NCBI GenBank assembly: GCA_030549495.1
Contig: JAUIRK010000896.1
Coordinates: 1,161,501-1,225,500, forward strand
Direction of reading: 5' to 3'
DNA: 64,000 nt
DNA from: Nectonema munidae
Taxonomy: Eukaryota; Nematomorpha; Nectonematoida; Nectonematidae
In this document: positions 22,827-34,939 of the stretch, piece by piece
How positions within the stretch are numbered: the first letter of the stretch is position 1
Layout: every line of letters starts with the position of its first letter
The notes under the pieces: generated by a model
Seen by the model: only the letters and a program-made list of their open reading frames with translations
Databases searched by the model: none
What the model was told of the DNA's origin: nothing
Made by a program: the position numbers and the translations under genes

Positions 22827-23559
22827 TTAACTTATAAAATTCCCAAAAAAATCTTTTTAAAGGAGAAAATAAGCATTTTGTAGTCAATAAACAACTATAC
22901 ATTTATTGTATCTTTTTAAGTAGTGTAATTTTATTCGATTTCATAAGGAACTTGAATATTACTGTTCAAAGTTCTAAAATTGACGATTTCATGTTCTTTC
23001 CATAAAAGCAATGGAATATTTCAAGCTTGCAATTTATATTTAATTTTTCGAAACCATTTTCCAATAATTAAGCTGCTCGTTTTACATCATGCCACTACAA
23101 TCAGCTTAATGTATAAATATTCTACCAGATAATCTTTAAATGTTAAAATATTATAGCTTTAAAAAGCTTCCTAAATTGTTATCATCCGCTAATTAAAAAA
23201 AACTTTCACAATCTGCAATACGCATTGATTTAATCTTTCCGAATATTGCTGAAGTTTAACTCTCTATACTTAGGTTTGTGTTTTAAAAAAATCATCAACT
23301 ACTTGTAAAATTAATCCTAATGAGTTGAACGAAAACTTTCTGAGTAATAAATTTTTCTTGACATTAAAAATTCAGTTATATTTAATAATAAGTTTCATAA
23401 CGATATATCATTCTATTTTGATCTAATAACTCAAAAGGATATTCTCATTGCAACTTTGTCATTTGACTCTTCTTGCTCTGCGGGATCTGATTAAATTACT
23501 TACAAATTAGGTAAACTCATATCTTGCTACTATCGTATGGTAATTTTTAATAAAATATA
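22827..23559. other. No gene seen
   Basis: AT-rich sequence with no coding frame or repeat that I can support. Confidence 0.4.
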
Positions 23560-24150
23560 TAATATAGGAATTATCCAACTATTTTAAAAATTGTAAAAGT
23601 TATACCTTTTTTTAAAGGTGGAGATAAAAAAAATATAATTATAGACCAATAAGTATTTAGCCTTTTTTTGTAAAGTGTTTAAAAAATTATTTTTGGAAGA
23701 AAGAATAGCTTTATTAAAAAATTTATAGAGCAAGTTCATCTACTGATTTTGCAATCAGTCACGTTGTTGATAAAATTACTTTCGCCTTAAATAATAGCTT
23801 TGAAACTATAGGATTTTTTCTTGACTATAGTATGGCCTTTGATACCTTTAATCATGATTTGCCCACTTATACGCTGAATGGCTAATGATTCAGAGCCAAA
23901 TTTACAATTATATGATAGAAAAAATTCAAACATGATCGTAGTTACAAGAGGAGTTCCTCAATGCTCCATAAGAAAACCTCTTTTTTTACATTATTTGACG
24001 AAGATATATTTGAATATGATACTTTTAATTTTAATATTTTTATGTATGGTGCAGATTGCACGATCTTGTATGAAAGAAAATCACACTCAAAGGATATTTA
24101 TTTTGTAAATCAACAAATTAAAAAATATATAATTGTTCAATATTCATAAT
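23560..24150 (+). pseudogene. LINE reverse transcriptase fragment
   Basis: Decayed non-LTR reverse transcriptase read across three plus-strand frames. Blocks in order are YPTILKIVKVIPFFKGGDKK, then near 23760 SHVVDKITFALNNSF, IGFFLDYSMAFDT (finger and first catalytic aspartate block), VVTRGVPQCSIRKP (the GVPQGS block) and FNIFMYGADCTILYE (the YADD block, altered to YGAD). The order and spacing fit Jockey/CR1-type LINEs. Both ends are missing and many frame changes are present. It lies immediately left of the MULE at 24176. Confidence 0.75.
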
Positions 24151-24719
24151 ATGATGTATACATGTATCACTGGGGATTCGAATAGGGTGAAATCCAAAAC
24201 AGTTAGTCATAAAATAGCTATTTCTAAAATAGCTTTTTCAAAACAGTTAGTTCTAAAATAACTAGTATAACAAAATAGATATTGCCATAATAGCTAGTTC
24301 CATAATAGCTAGTATACCAAAATATATACAATTATGGGAATTAGATTAGCTGATCAATTTACGTTTGATATATATCACATGTTGGAATTATTTATTTATT
24401 TTCGTTTGTTCCTATTATTTTTTGGTGATTTCGCTTTTCTTTTTTTGTTTAGATCCAATCCAGTCACACATTCTTTATTTCATCTCAGTCCTACCCTCAA
24501 ACGTTACTCAAATTCTCGCTATTGTCATTTCATGCAGCTTTTTACTTTTAGATTAATATTTTTAATTTATTTCATTTTTTTCAATTGTTCATCACTTTTA
24601 ATCGCTTAACTTTGTAAAAATTTTAGACTTACATTATTATTCTCATTTTAACAAATTTATAAGCTTATAATGTTTAAGGATTTATTATATTAAAGAACAT
24701 ATAAACATATTGTTTTTTC

Positions 24720-25880
24720 TTGTTTCAAATAATAAAATACCTAAAAAAAATAAAAGCTAGTTTAAAAATAGCTGGGTTTAAGTTGAGAGAAAATGCTTTT
24801 GGTTCAACTGCACAAAAAGGATTATTTCTAACATTACGCAAAATATTGATTGTGAAACTTCGGCCTGCATGCAAAAAAGAAAAGCCCATACGAAATGCAT
24901 CCAACGAAAAAGACAAAAAATGGAAGGCTACTTTCACGAAACGAAATGACTTACAGAGATAAACTTACCAGAGGATTCAATTACAATAGGGAGTGCTAAA
25001 GAAAGTTTTCTACTTTATGATGAATGTGATTCTAATGAAATACTAATATTCGAAAATAAAACTATGCTAGACATACTTGCAACTGTTACACACTGGATGT
25101 ATGACGGTACACTCAAAATGGTATCACAATTATTTTATCAACTACACACGATCCACTCTATTAAAAGTTAATATCCATTTGCATGTGTCTACATCTTGGT
25201 GACAAATAAAACCTATAAAAAAGCTTTTAGTATCTTGAAACAAAAGCGCCCAGATTTACAGTCAAGCACAATTACCACTGATTTTGAGAGACATCTTTGA
25301 AAATGTAGAGATTCAAGGATGTTTCTTCCATCTTTCACATGCAATTTCGAAGTTATCTAAATGATGCGAACTCCGAACTTTATTGTAAATTGCTTGCTGC
25401 ATTAGCATTCCTAACCTCAAATGAAATAATCCAAGTATTTGAAGAATTGCTGGATACACTTGAATATCTTCAGATAGAGCAAAAGATGGAAGAATTATAC
25501 TGTTATTTTGAAGATATACATTGGAAAGCCCCAAAAAAGAAGAGGAAGTAGAAAGCTGCCTTTATTTTGACCAATGATTAGGAGTGTTGAACAAAGGTCG
25601 ACTGATTGTTTATCATGAACCACGAACAAGCTTGAAGGATGGCACTGAGCAATTCAGACCCTATTTGATTCCCCACATTCTTCATTATAGCGGTTTTTAA
25701 GAGGCATTCAACAAGAAGAAACTATGCATACAACTAAGTTGACTTATTATTTATCAGTAGAAAGACAGACTACAAGTAAAAAAGCCAAAGAAATTAATGG
25801 AAGAATTCAAACTTTAAAACACAATGAAGAAATTTCAACATTTGAATTTTTACGTGGCATTACCTATATTATTAAATATT
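24720..25880 (+). pseudogene. MULE transposase, broken
   Basis: Plus-strand remnants in the order of a MULE DDE domain: HWMYDGTLKMVSQLFYQLHT near 25090-25150 (first aspartate in DGT), FACVYILVTNKTYKKAFSIL, LQSSTITTDFERH near 25265-25300 (second aspartate), a CFFHLSHAI-type C-x2-H block near 25320, then KLLAALAFLTSNEIIQVFEE LLDTLEYL. The C-terminal phrase TFEFLRGITYI at about 25840-25875 closes it. Several stops and frame changes separate these blocks. The FLYWCH N-terminus was not recognised here. The LINE at 25971 inserted just past its 3' end. Confidence 0.8.
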
Positions 25881-25970
25881 AAAAAATATACTTAAAATTT
25901 TTTAACAAAACCTTGCTTTATGGATTTTAAATGGATTGTATTAATTTTTTAATTTTCTCTATAAAAGTTT

Positions 25971-28900
25971 GGATATGGTTTCCAACATTTTTGGAACAAA
26001 TTTGGATCCAAAACTCTCTTCTATTATACCAAATTATTTACTATATCACACGTCACCTTTATCCTGTTATTCAGCATGCATCTACATAAAATCAACCGTT
26101 CACCACACACCATTACCACGATTCTCTTCCAACAATTTTTACTTTGTTCTTGTTCACACCAAACCTCACCCTCTTCTTTTCGCAACTCTTTACTCTCCTC
26201 CCTCACACCCAATAGCCATCCCCTCTGATTTCTCCCAATCACTAACACTTGCAACATTCACACTCCCGTCTACATATCATTTAATTATCTCAACTGATTG
26301 CAACGCTCGATCACACATCTGGGACCACAAAGAAAACCCACGAGGACAACAAGTCATCAATTTCTTATGTTCGAACAACCTATATCTCGCTGACAAATCT
26401 AAAAACCCTACATACCACGCTCTTGTAACAACGAACAATACACTTCTCACATTGACCTCACAATAACCACTTCAAATACTCTCAATCTAATATCCAATTG
26501 GTCAATCTCAGACATCCCATCAGCTTCAGATCACGCTTTCATAACATTTCAACTTCACATAAACACTACAACCATCAAAAACTTTAACAACATTATAAAA
26601 AAGAACACCACTCACTGGCTTACATATCTCAACATTCTCAACAACTCACTCCCTACATTAACATCCCTCTCCTCTCCCACTTACATCGATAAAGCAGCAC
26701 TATCTCTCAATGATCATGTCTCACATTCCATCTTATCCTCCACTCCTATCAACCCATTTCCTAAAAGAAAACATGCCTATTTCTGGACACCCGAGTTGAA
26801 TGCAATAAAAAACAATCTAAAACGAATTATCAAAACCCTACGAAAATCTCCTACTCCCTTAATCATCTCAATCCATTCTACTGTTAAAAAAGAATACAAA
26901 CAGGCAATACTTCGAGCTAAAAAGAACTCATGGGTAAAATTCACCAGCCAACACTCAAACAACCCATGGAACATCATTAATAGGCTAACTAAAAAGAAAA
27001 AACCTTCTATTATCCCCGAAACAATACTGCCCTGCTCATCCGATCATACAACACACTACAACCCTCCATTTCTATCGACAATCTTTCCCCCCGGCTCTCC
27101 CTCTTCCGATCTCCCCTTTCACCACACAATTCGAGAACACACTAAAAACATCATTCACTCCATCCAAAACCCTATTTTTCCTCCAATCACACTAAATGAA
27201 TTAAACATAGCAGTAAACGCTCTTAAAACAAATGCCTCATCTAGCTACGACCATATCTCACCCAAACATATTAAAAAATCAATACACATTCTAAACAAAC
27301 ATTTACTCCTTATTTTCAATGCATGCCTTACTCATTCACATTTCCCCAACGTTTGGAAAATCGGCAAACTCATACTCATTCCTAAACCCAATAAAGATTC
27401 AAGCCTCATTCAAAATTGGCGACCAATCACTCTACTACCCATACTAGGCAAACTTTTCGAAAAAATCATTCGCAAACGTCTAGTCCACTACATCCTATCC
27501 CGTAACCTCATTCATCACACGCAATTTGCATACCTTCCCAACAAAAATACGGAAACAGCACTATCGCGTCTAACCACCTACCTTGACTCTTCTCTTTCTA
27601 CTCAGAAAATTTCTTCTACAATCTTCTTAGACATAAACAACGCTTTCAACTCAGCCTGGCATCCTGCCATCATCACTAACCTTGCACACAAATCATTTCC
27701 TCCTTACATCATCAAATTTATAAGCTCATACCTTTCAAACCGCAGTCTCATTTTCCGACATCGCGCTTCCCTTTGCATCCATAAGCTAACCCTCTCGACT
27801 CCCCAAGGAGGATGTCTTTCTGATATCCTCTGGCTAGTTCTCATAGACCCGCTTCTCGATCTAATCCACACCAACACTGATTTCTCCCAATGTTTTTCAG
27901 ACGACATATTATTCACCTTCACCAGTAACTCTCAACAAGAAAACCTCACCAAATCCTCTTCATTTCTACTAAGGCTACAAGAAAGAGCAAACACACATAA
28001 GATATTCTTTAACCCCAGCAAAACAAACCTCATTCACTTTACACGCAGACGCATAGAACATTTACCCCTTCATTTAAATACCTCTACTTCTATAACTGCA
28101 TCAAAGACTATCAAATATCTAGGACTAAACCTTCAGTCCAACCTAAAATTTTCAATACACTTTAAAAAAATAAACCAAAAACTCTCAGTCACCCTTTTTT
28201 CACTTAAAAGCGCTATCTCTTATAAATGGGGCCTTCGTCCCAAATACACCAAATACATATACATATCCTTAATCCTACCAGTAATTCAATACGGAATTCT
28301 TTCCTGAGGCATCTCCTTAAAACACCCCACAACCATACATTTTCTTAACAAGATACACCGTCTCTGTCTACTTTGCATCACCAACGCATATCGTACTACT
28401 TCCACACAATGCCTAGAAATTCTAACTAACACCCTACCATTACAACTCCAACTTAAAAAAACTATTATTAAGCGCTTCATCTTGACATACAACAACTTAA
28501 TTCCCCCATTTCATCCGATCACACCCCACCACAATACTCCATCCTATTCTTTCTACTCACATCTATTAGCAAAATACGCTCCAAATATTGCTAACTACCT
28601 AGTTCATCCCTCGATACACCCATCTCTTTTAACTCACCCATCTGCACAAAACCCTCTCAAAACATCCATATGCAAAAACAAATTTTTTGCAAAACAATCA
28701 ATTTCATACCTTCGCTCTACTTCTTCGCCAACCTCCCTACGCATCTTCACAGACGCCTCAAAGAAGTCCCTAAGTACCTCCTTTGCTTACGCATTCTTCA
28801 AAGGCTCTTCCACTAGCCCCTTTTACACCCATCGATCCCAATTAAATCCTCTACTCTCAATCCTCGAATGCGAAATCTTTAGCCTTTTACACGCCTGCAC

Positions 28901-29633
28901 TATGATCACTAACAACATTAACCACTTTCTTCCCCACTTTACTACCATCCATTTCTATACCGATGCACAAAACATAATCCACGATCTCTCTCTATCACAC
29001 AACATCCCATTTCCCTCCTTTCAACTCGCCTCCTCCCTAATCAATCTTACAAAACATTTCCACATACACCTATGTTGGTGCCCTGCTCATCAAAACATAC
29101 CAGAAAACTCCCTCGTAGACTACTTAGCCTCAAACTTACACCTAACCTCCCACATTCCTCTCAACTCCCTACCGCTCAAAACTTTTCTAACACACATTCA
29201 CTTATCCACTCTAGAAGAATGGCAGATGTCCATATCTTCATCTCAAAATGCACTAATCTCCTCTTTACCACACATCAGCACAATTCACACAACTTTCAAA
29301 AACAAAAAATTTACACCACCTCGTTCAACCATTCGTTGGCTATCAGGCCATTGCCCATGCAAAGCATATCTTTTCCGAATTAAAGTAAGCGAAAATCCAT
29401 ACTGTCGTTTCGGATGCGACACAATTGAAACGCCATACCACCTCATATTCACATGTCAAATCTTCTCTCATCATCGCCAAGATCTTCATTTTCGCTGCCT
29501 TTCTTTACTTAACAGATCTCCAACAACACTCTCAGATCTTCTGTTACACCCAACACTACTAAAATCCCTAGCAACCCTCATTGACACCATTGAAACAACT
29601 CTCACCACCGTCGATAACCCTATAACAAACTAA
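25971..29633 (+). pseudogene. LINE ORF2: endonuclease, reverse transcriptase, RNase H, CCHC
   Basis: Endonuclease part to about 26440: ISTDCNARSHIWDH, RGQQVINFL, NPTYHA, then SHIDLTI after a frame change near 26440. The reverse transcriptase runs from about 27200: LILIPKPNKDSSLIQNWRPI, FLDINNAFNSAW, STPQGGCLSDILW, CFSDDILFTF (FSDD in place of the usual YADD). RNase H runs from about 28740: RIFTDASKKS, LECEIFSLLHA, HFYTDAQN, CWCPAHQN, LVDYLAS, carrying the D-E-D-D residues. The C-terminal finger is CPCKAYLFRI, then CRFGC and TPYHLIFTC. From about 26470 to 29633 only one in-frame stop (TGA at 28305-28307) interrupts. With one frame change and one stop in 3.7 kb, this looks like a young copy. 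Confidence 0.9.
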
Positions 29634-29770
29634 TCTGCTTTTCTCTTCTACTTTTAGGACAACCTATCTCTACCAACATCTGCATCTTCCTTAACCAACT
29701 CTCAAGCTTACGCGAGCATATCAGCTCACGCTGGAAAGTGCTTTGAAATCCACCTACCTACCTACCTACC
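25971..29770 (+). mobile_element. 5'-truncated LINE with RNase H, target duplication and CCTA tail
   Basis: A 3.8-kb non-LTR retrotransposon inside the MULE. It ends in CCTACCTACCTACCTACC (about 29750-29770) instead of poly(A). It is flanked by TATAAAAGTTT at 25960-25970 and 29771-29781, an 11-bp target duplication expected of target-primed reverse transcription. The 5' end starts inside the endonuclease domain, so ORF1 and the start of ORF2 are missing. The domain order of endonuclease, reverse transcriptase, RNase H and CCHC zinc finger fits the I/LOA-like LINE groups. The coding strand is strikingly poor in G. Confidence 0.88.
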
Positions 29771-30212
29771 TATAAAAGTTTTGATGTTGATATTAGCACA
29801 TACGACCTCTTTTTAATGTTATATATATTTTAAATAAAGTATATTAGCTTTACTACTTTTTTAAATCTAGAAATAGAAATTCAAGAGAACAGTTTCACAT
29901 TATTTTTATAATGAATAGGAATATTTGTGTTGTCAAAACAAATTAATAAAAATTAAATGTTTTATTGTAAAAAAAACAAATTATAATCGTGTTCTTTCAA
30001 ACCTAGTTTTTCCTAGTGGAAACAGACAATTATATGACTAAAAAGCTAGTCACAAATTAACTATTTTCGGAAACTAGCTATTTTGGTATACTAGCTATTT
30101 TAGAACAAGCTGTTTTTATATACTAGCTAATTCGGAACTGGCTGTTTTTATTCAAGCAATTTCAGAACAAGCTATTTTGGCACAAGCTATTTAGTCGTAT
30201 AATCTTTGAATA

Positions 30213-31069
30213 TACTAGCTGCTATAAATATTGACAAATCAAATTATTAAATCCTTTCTAAAACCATAACTCATTTTCATTTGATATTAAAGTTGACGAC
30301 TTTGTTCCTAAAGAAAGCTGAATATTATAAATATTAGAATCTAATATGATGTTCAAAAATCATTATCAAAAAATTCCGAAAGAAATTTCAATGATATTTG
30401 GAAAAATATATAAATAAAGAAACTTTTTTACAGAAAAAATTACATTAGCAATTTATCATTTGTTAATTGAATTAAAAGTTTTATATGCTAATATTTCCTG
30501 GGCAAAACCTTCACTCTCACTTACACTATTCAAAAAGTTCAAAAAACTGATAAAGCAGTCGAATTTATAAATTATATTCTTACATTAGATTGTATCAATA
30601 AATTACAAATAGCTTCTTCTAAAGTTATATTCTTATATTTATCTATATTATATTATCTTTCAATTATAGTATTTAAAATATGTGTAATCATTGTATACAA
30701 TATATTTATTTGATAGCATTTTTACTTTCAATGTAGACATTTATATGGATGTTTTATATAATTAATTTTTTACATCTATTCATTAACTTATAAAAAGTGT
30801 ATTTTTTTGTTCAATAAATTTATAATGATAACCACATTTTCAAGCGAAATTTTAAATTTGAAATGTTTACATTCAAATAAATAAAAGAAAACCAAATTAA
30901 AAATTATAGATATATAACAAAGCCATATATGTTTAGACTTATCATATTTTTCAATTAAAAACCTGGACGCTTCAGAACAGAAATACACAGACATGTTTAT
31001 TTATACTCTGTATAAATAACCTATATAGAATGCATAAATTTATATATTCGCCCAATCATATTTATCTGT
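30213..31069. other. No gene seen
   Basis: AT-rich flank right of the MULE. Short T-rich frames show no similarity to known proteins. The 3' terminus of the hAT that begins coding at 31590 should lie here but was not identified. Confidence 0.4.
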
Positions 31070-31568
31070 AGACAAAACTTTTTTCAAAAAGTTTTTGTTG
31101 GATTTGACTTTCTCGTAAAAAAAGCAGCAAGAAAGATTCGAATTAATTTTGCAGGTGATAAGGGCTTTCACATTCTTCTCCAGAATTTCTTTGATCAGAC
31201 CACATGTTATTCATGATGAAAAAAATTCTCTCAACAGGAGCTGATGTTCCAGGTAAACAAAGTATAAATTCAATTAACTTTTCAAAATTTGGAATCCTTA
31301 TGTCTTTTTCTTCAAATTTTTTAAATATCTGGACCTATTTCTGTTCAAGAGATGCTTTCTGCCAGCTATCTTCCTCGCAACATTGGGAAATATTCTTTTT
31401 TACAACTATTTTCTCATCAACAAGAGAGTCGCTGTCAATCATCTGCTTCCTAAACATTACGTTGATCTTTTTTGTAGATTCAAGCACTTCTTCCCACGAT
31501 AATTTACCTGGGCTTACCACAGTATATTGGTGCATCACCATTACCACCACAATCGAGTAAAAAGCCCA
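31070..31568 (-). pseudogene. hAT transposase, C-terminal half (dimerization domain)
   Basis: The minus strand reads SPGKLSWEEVLESTKKINVM, KFEEKDIRIPNFEKLIEFIL, CLPGTSAPVERIFFIMNNMW, SDQRN, which is the hAT dimerization domain (L-P-x-S/T-x-A-x-x-E-R-x-F), followed by a lysine-rich end near 31070. The N-terminal half of the same type of transposase continues at 34940-35720. The two parts are separated by a 3.4-kb insertion and share a 14-bp repeat at the junctions. The C-terminal end contains at least one stop. Confidence 0.8.
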
Positions 31569-32104
31569 TCGTTTATTCATTTGGCTTTCACTAAAGATAG
31601 ATTTATCTTGCTGAAAAAATTGTCAAATAAATCAAGTTTTTACTGTCGCTTTAAATTTTGGATTACTATATGTATAAAATTAAGAAAAAAATTCATTTAT
31701 AATTCAAAGTTTTGATTATTTTCCTTTATTCTATGGAAAAAAAATTAACGCCATCTAGATGAACTTTTTTTTCTGGTTTAAAATTATTATTTCTAAATTG
31801 AAAAGAAAAAACAAATTGTACACTGTTTTCAAATTAATTGAAGTTAAATCACGGAAACCGATGAAAATAATATTTTATTTGTGAAAAACTAACAAAAAAG
31901 AAACAAGCTTATCAAATATTACACATGAAATATGTGAAACGATATAATACTTTTCGATCATCTTTCAATTTAAACTGAGCAATAAGTTGTTCATGCATTG
32001 TATACGTTTTCCACCATTTCTTCAGTACCAAGTCTTTTCAACAACAAAGATGAAATTTATTGATCCACTTATCGTGACGCAGATCTTCAAGCAACGCAAT
32101 AAAG

Positions 32105-32141
32105 TATATAAAAAGTGTCAAACGCATGAATAATGTTTACA
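32105..32141 (+). promoter_or_regulatory. Candidate TATA box and initiator for the piggyBac gene
   Basis: TATATAAAA at about 32105-32113 is followed about 30 bp later by TTACAGTCGTTTGT, in which CAGT resembles an arthropod initiator. The coding start is 32247. The spacing is plausible, but the region is AT-rich, so chance is a real alternative. Confidence 0.3.
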
Positions 32142-32246
32142 GTCGTTTGTGATACGTTTTGTGTAACTATTGATTTTCTTACATGTGTAGTTTTGTGGTC
32201 TGAAGTGTTCATCAATTACAATCTTTAGCCAACATCAATTTTAACC

Positions 32247-33779
32247 ATGAGTTTTTCATCCTCATATACTTCTAAATCCAGTGAAGAAGAGTTTTCTGAA
32301 TGTTCGGAAGATATGGCTTCTGATGTTTTCGAGAATTTTAGTTCTCAAGAATCTGTTATTGAATCCGAAGAGGATAATGACGACAGTCATGATAATGATC
32401 AAGAAACAAACACGGAAAATATAGATGATAGCCTCTTGGCTCCAGATGGAAGCAAATATACTTGGGATTCTCAAAACTCTGTTTGTGGTCCCAGTTTGAT
32501 TCGGAATAGATGCAATCTGTCATCTAGGCCTTTTGGATTTTCAAATGAAGCACACGGTTTGAAGAACCATCTTGAAATTTTCAAACTTTTTTTTGACATA
32601 ACTTTGATGAATCATATAGTGGAGATGACGAGAAAAAGCTGCAGAGAACTACAAGTAAATTTTTGCCTTACACATTTCATTTTATTTTTAATACTTTTTA
32701 AAGTAATGTCAATTGCAAATGGGAAGAACTTAGAAGCTGCTACCAAAGATTTGAAATTTCTGACCTCATGGCATACTTTGTTTGTGTTCTCCATATCGAT
32801 CAAGCCAAAGACCAGAAAATTATCACACGACAACTTTTTTCAAAAAATGGAGATCCATTCCTTAGAGCAGCTTTTGGTAGACGTATGTTCATGTTTATAA
32901 ACATTTTCATTAGGTTTGATGATCATACTGTTAGAGACAAAATGACAAAATCTCTCCCATAAGATTTATTCATGATAATTTTTTAAAAAGTGACATAAAT
33001 TCTGGACTCCTCTTGAAACAGTTACGATTGATGAACAACTAATTAAATTGAGAGGTGGTCGTCCTGTGAAGGTCTACGACCAAAAAACCAGGTTATTATG
33101 GAATGAAAATGTTTCATTTAAATGACTCCAAAACTTTTTATGTAATGAGACCTGAACTGTACCTTACTGGGCTTTCAGATAAAAGCTATTTTTCAAGCTT
33201 TCAAATTTGTAAGCGTTTGATTTCACAATGTGACTTACCTCATGTTTGTGGAATATATTTGAACCGCTTTTTCACTTCACATGAATTAGCAAAGTGGGCT
33301 CTTGAGTTTAATTTGACTATTTGTGACACAGTAAATCCAAACAGTAGATTTGTGCCTACTTTACTCAAACCAAAATATTTGAAAAATTTTAACCTACAAG
33401 AAACTGAGAGCAAGATTGTTTATACTGAGTTTGCATCCCTTTCAATATACATACCGTTGACGCATGCGACAAAAAACTTCAAGTCATATACGTGCTATCT
33501 TCGCAACAAACAAGAAATGTTGTTATATCTAATATTAAAAATAAACCAGAATCTTTTTGTGTTACAATGAAAATAAATGTGGTGTCGACTGCTTCAAAAG
33601 GATGGCAAGGGAGTATACGTGCTACAAACCAAGTAGACGCTGGACTATGGCCGTGTTTACTAATTATTTGGACATTGCCGCTTACAACTCTTGGGTTAAT
33701 TTTCAACATAATTGCTCAGAAAAGGTTTTTTCTTCAAAAAGAGGGGGAAGAAAAGTTTTTTTGAAAAACTGATCTCGAA
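32247..33779 (+). pseudogene. piggyBac transposase, broken
   Basis: DDE transposase of the piggyBac (PGBD) family. ATG 32247 opens a serine/acid-rich N-terminus, then LKNHLEIFKLFFDITLMNHI, the family's opening core motif. Next come NGDPFLRAAFGRRMFMFINI, FIRFDD, VTIDEQLIKLRGG (first catalytic aspartate), VYDQKPGYYGMKMF in mixed frames, and a long clean frame 33103-33570. The last part, EYTCYKPSRRWTMAVFTNYL followed by DIAAYNSWVNF, gives the canonical C-terminal core with its final aspartate. At least four frame changes occur. A possible short intron (GTAAAT at 32653 to TAAAG near 32702) would remove an odd hydrophobic stretch. TTAA-CCC ends were not found. Confidence 0.85.
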
Positions 33780-34079
33780 GTCTTTGTGTCAATGCTACTC
33801 CGCTCGAATATTTAGCAAATTTCAATGCCAGTTAGAAGCATTCTATCCTACATTGGATTTCATACACCTCAGGAAGCGTCAGAAACTCCTACTTCGAACA
33901 GAGGTTACTGTTCTAGTAACTCTATTTGAATATAATATGTTCAAATTAAACTTTGTAATTTTTATTTTAATTGTTATATTTTATGCTTTATTCAATAAAG
34001 TTTTGTTTGTTCTTTACAGGTATTTTTCTCGAATTAGATTTTCACAGGCAGTAATAGTATGAACTTTAGTTTTTTCCTT

Positions 34080-34890
34080 CTTGTTGCGGTAGAGTGAGAA
34101 CAGTGATGGACTCTCCTGTTTTGTGCATTAGTTTCTAACCCCCTTCAAATGATCCCAACCATAATTTTATGCAAGAGGAGTATAATACTGTTTCGTGCAC
34201 TACGGACTTTTTTGGTGTGCATTTTAAAAACAAGCTAATGTTGATTTTATTTGTAAAATATTTTTATTTGTATTTGACTAAAGTAGTGAGCAAAGCAAAA
34301 AACTCTATCTCATCTGAAGGGAGGGATTTTGTCTGTAAACGTCCTTTTTGTGTTTTGTTAACACTAATTCTAATATTTAAATCAAGTATTTGTATTACTC
34401 TAATATTAAAATCAAATTTATGGCTTGTGTTAATGCCAACTCTAATAGAGAGGGGGGGTTCTGTCCTCTTTCTCATTTTGAGAGAAGGGATTTTATCCAG
34501 GGGAGGGGGGGGGAGGAGTGGGGACCCCACCGGACCCCGTGTTATGTATATCTTATTACTATCCTGTTTTGATATTAATTTGAAGTATAAATTTGCTCCT
34601 ACACTCTAAAGCTAATCTAAATCATTGGTGCTCTTTGTATAAAAAACTAACATTGAGCAAATATCATAAAAGTCTCCTAAAGAATTTTATATCACTCTAA
34701 GTTTAGAAGCACACAACTATACTCAAAGCTTCGATGTTACATTCATTGCAAGCGGTGAAGTTTTATTTACATATGTTACTTGATCATTCAAAATGGCAAA
34801 AATACAGAGAAAAACCATTTTTTAAATAATTTTTACAAACTAAACGAAAGTACTAACAATTAACTTTAATTAACTGAAGATTTTTTTGTT
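34080..34890. other. Non-coding part of the insertion with G-rich tracts
   Basis: Between the piggyBac gene and the right junction. Runs of seven to nine G occur at 34448-34456 and 34500-34520, followed by GGGGACCCCACC. Just upstream are repeated TAATATTAAAATCAAA phrases like those near 22100-22200. Frames seen here are low complexity. No gene. Confidence 0.5.
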
Positions 34891-34939
34891 TGTTATATAT
34901 TTTCATCATGGAGAAAAATAAGATTGAATTAACAAAATG

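Larger units (their letters stand above)
24176..30212 (+). mobile_element. Mutator-like element (MULE) with phrase-repeat termini, hosting a LINE
   Basis: The left terminus (about 24190-24330) and right terminus (about 30045-30205) are inverted relative to each other. Both consist of tandem imperfect phrases such as TAAAATAGCTAGTATACCAAAA. Between them lie a MULE transposase remnant (24720-25880) and a nested LINE (25971-29770). Without the LINE the element is about 2.2 kb. The exact outermost bases and target duplication could not be fixed. Long, repeat-built inverted termini are common in MULEs. Confidence 0.7.
31569..34939 (+). mobile_element. 3.4-kb insertion splitting a hAT, carrying a piggyBac transposase
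   Basis: The phrase GAGTAAAAAGCCCA occurs at 31555-31568 and 34940-34953, exactly at the edges where the hAT reading frame stops and resumes. Removing the intervening DNA with one copy restores one continuous minus-strand frame of the hAT transposon. A 14-bp target duplication is not what piggyBac makes (TTAA), so either another element type delivered the segment, with a piggyBac copy inside, or the repeat has another origin. Terminal repeats of the insertion were not recognised. Confidence 0.5.

Noticed and set aside
24334-24609. Overlapping hydrophobic frames of 91 and 63 codons
   Set aside because: They lie in the subterminal non-coding part of the MULE and reflect T-rich composition.
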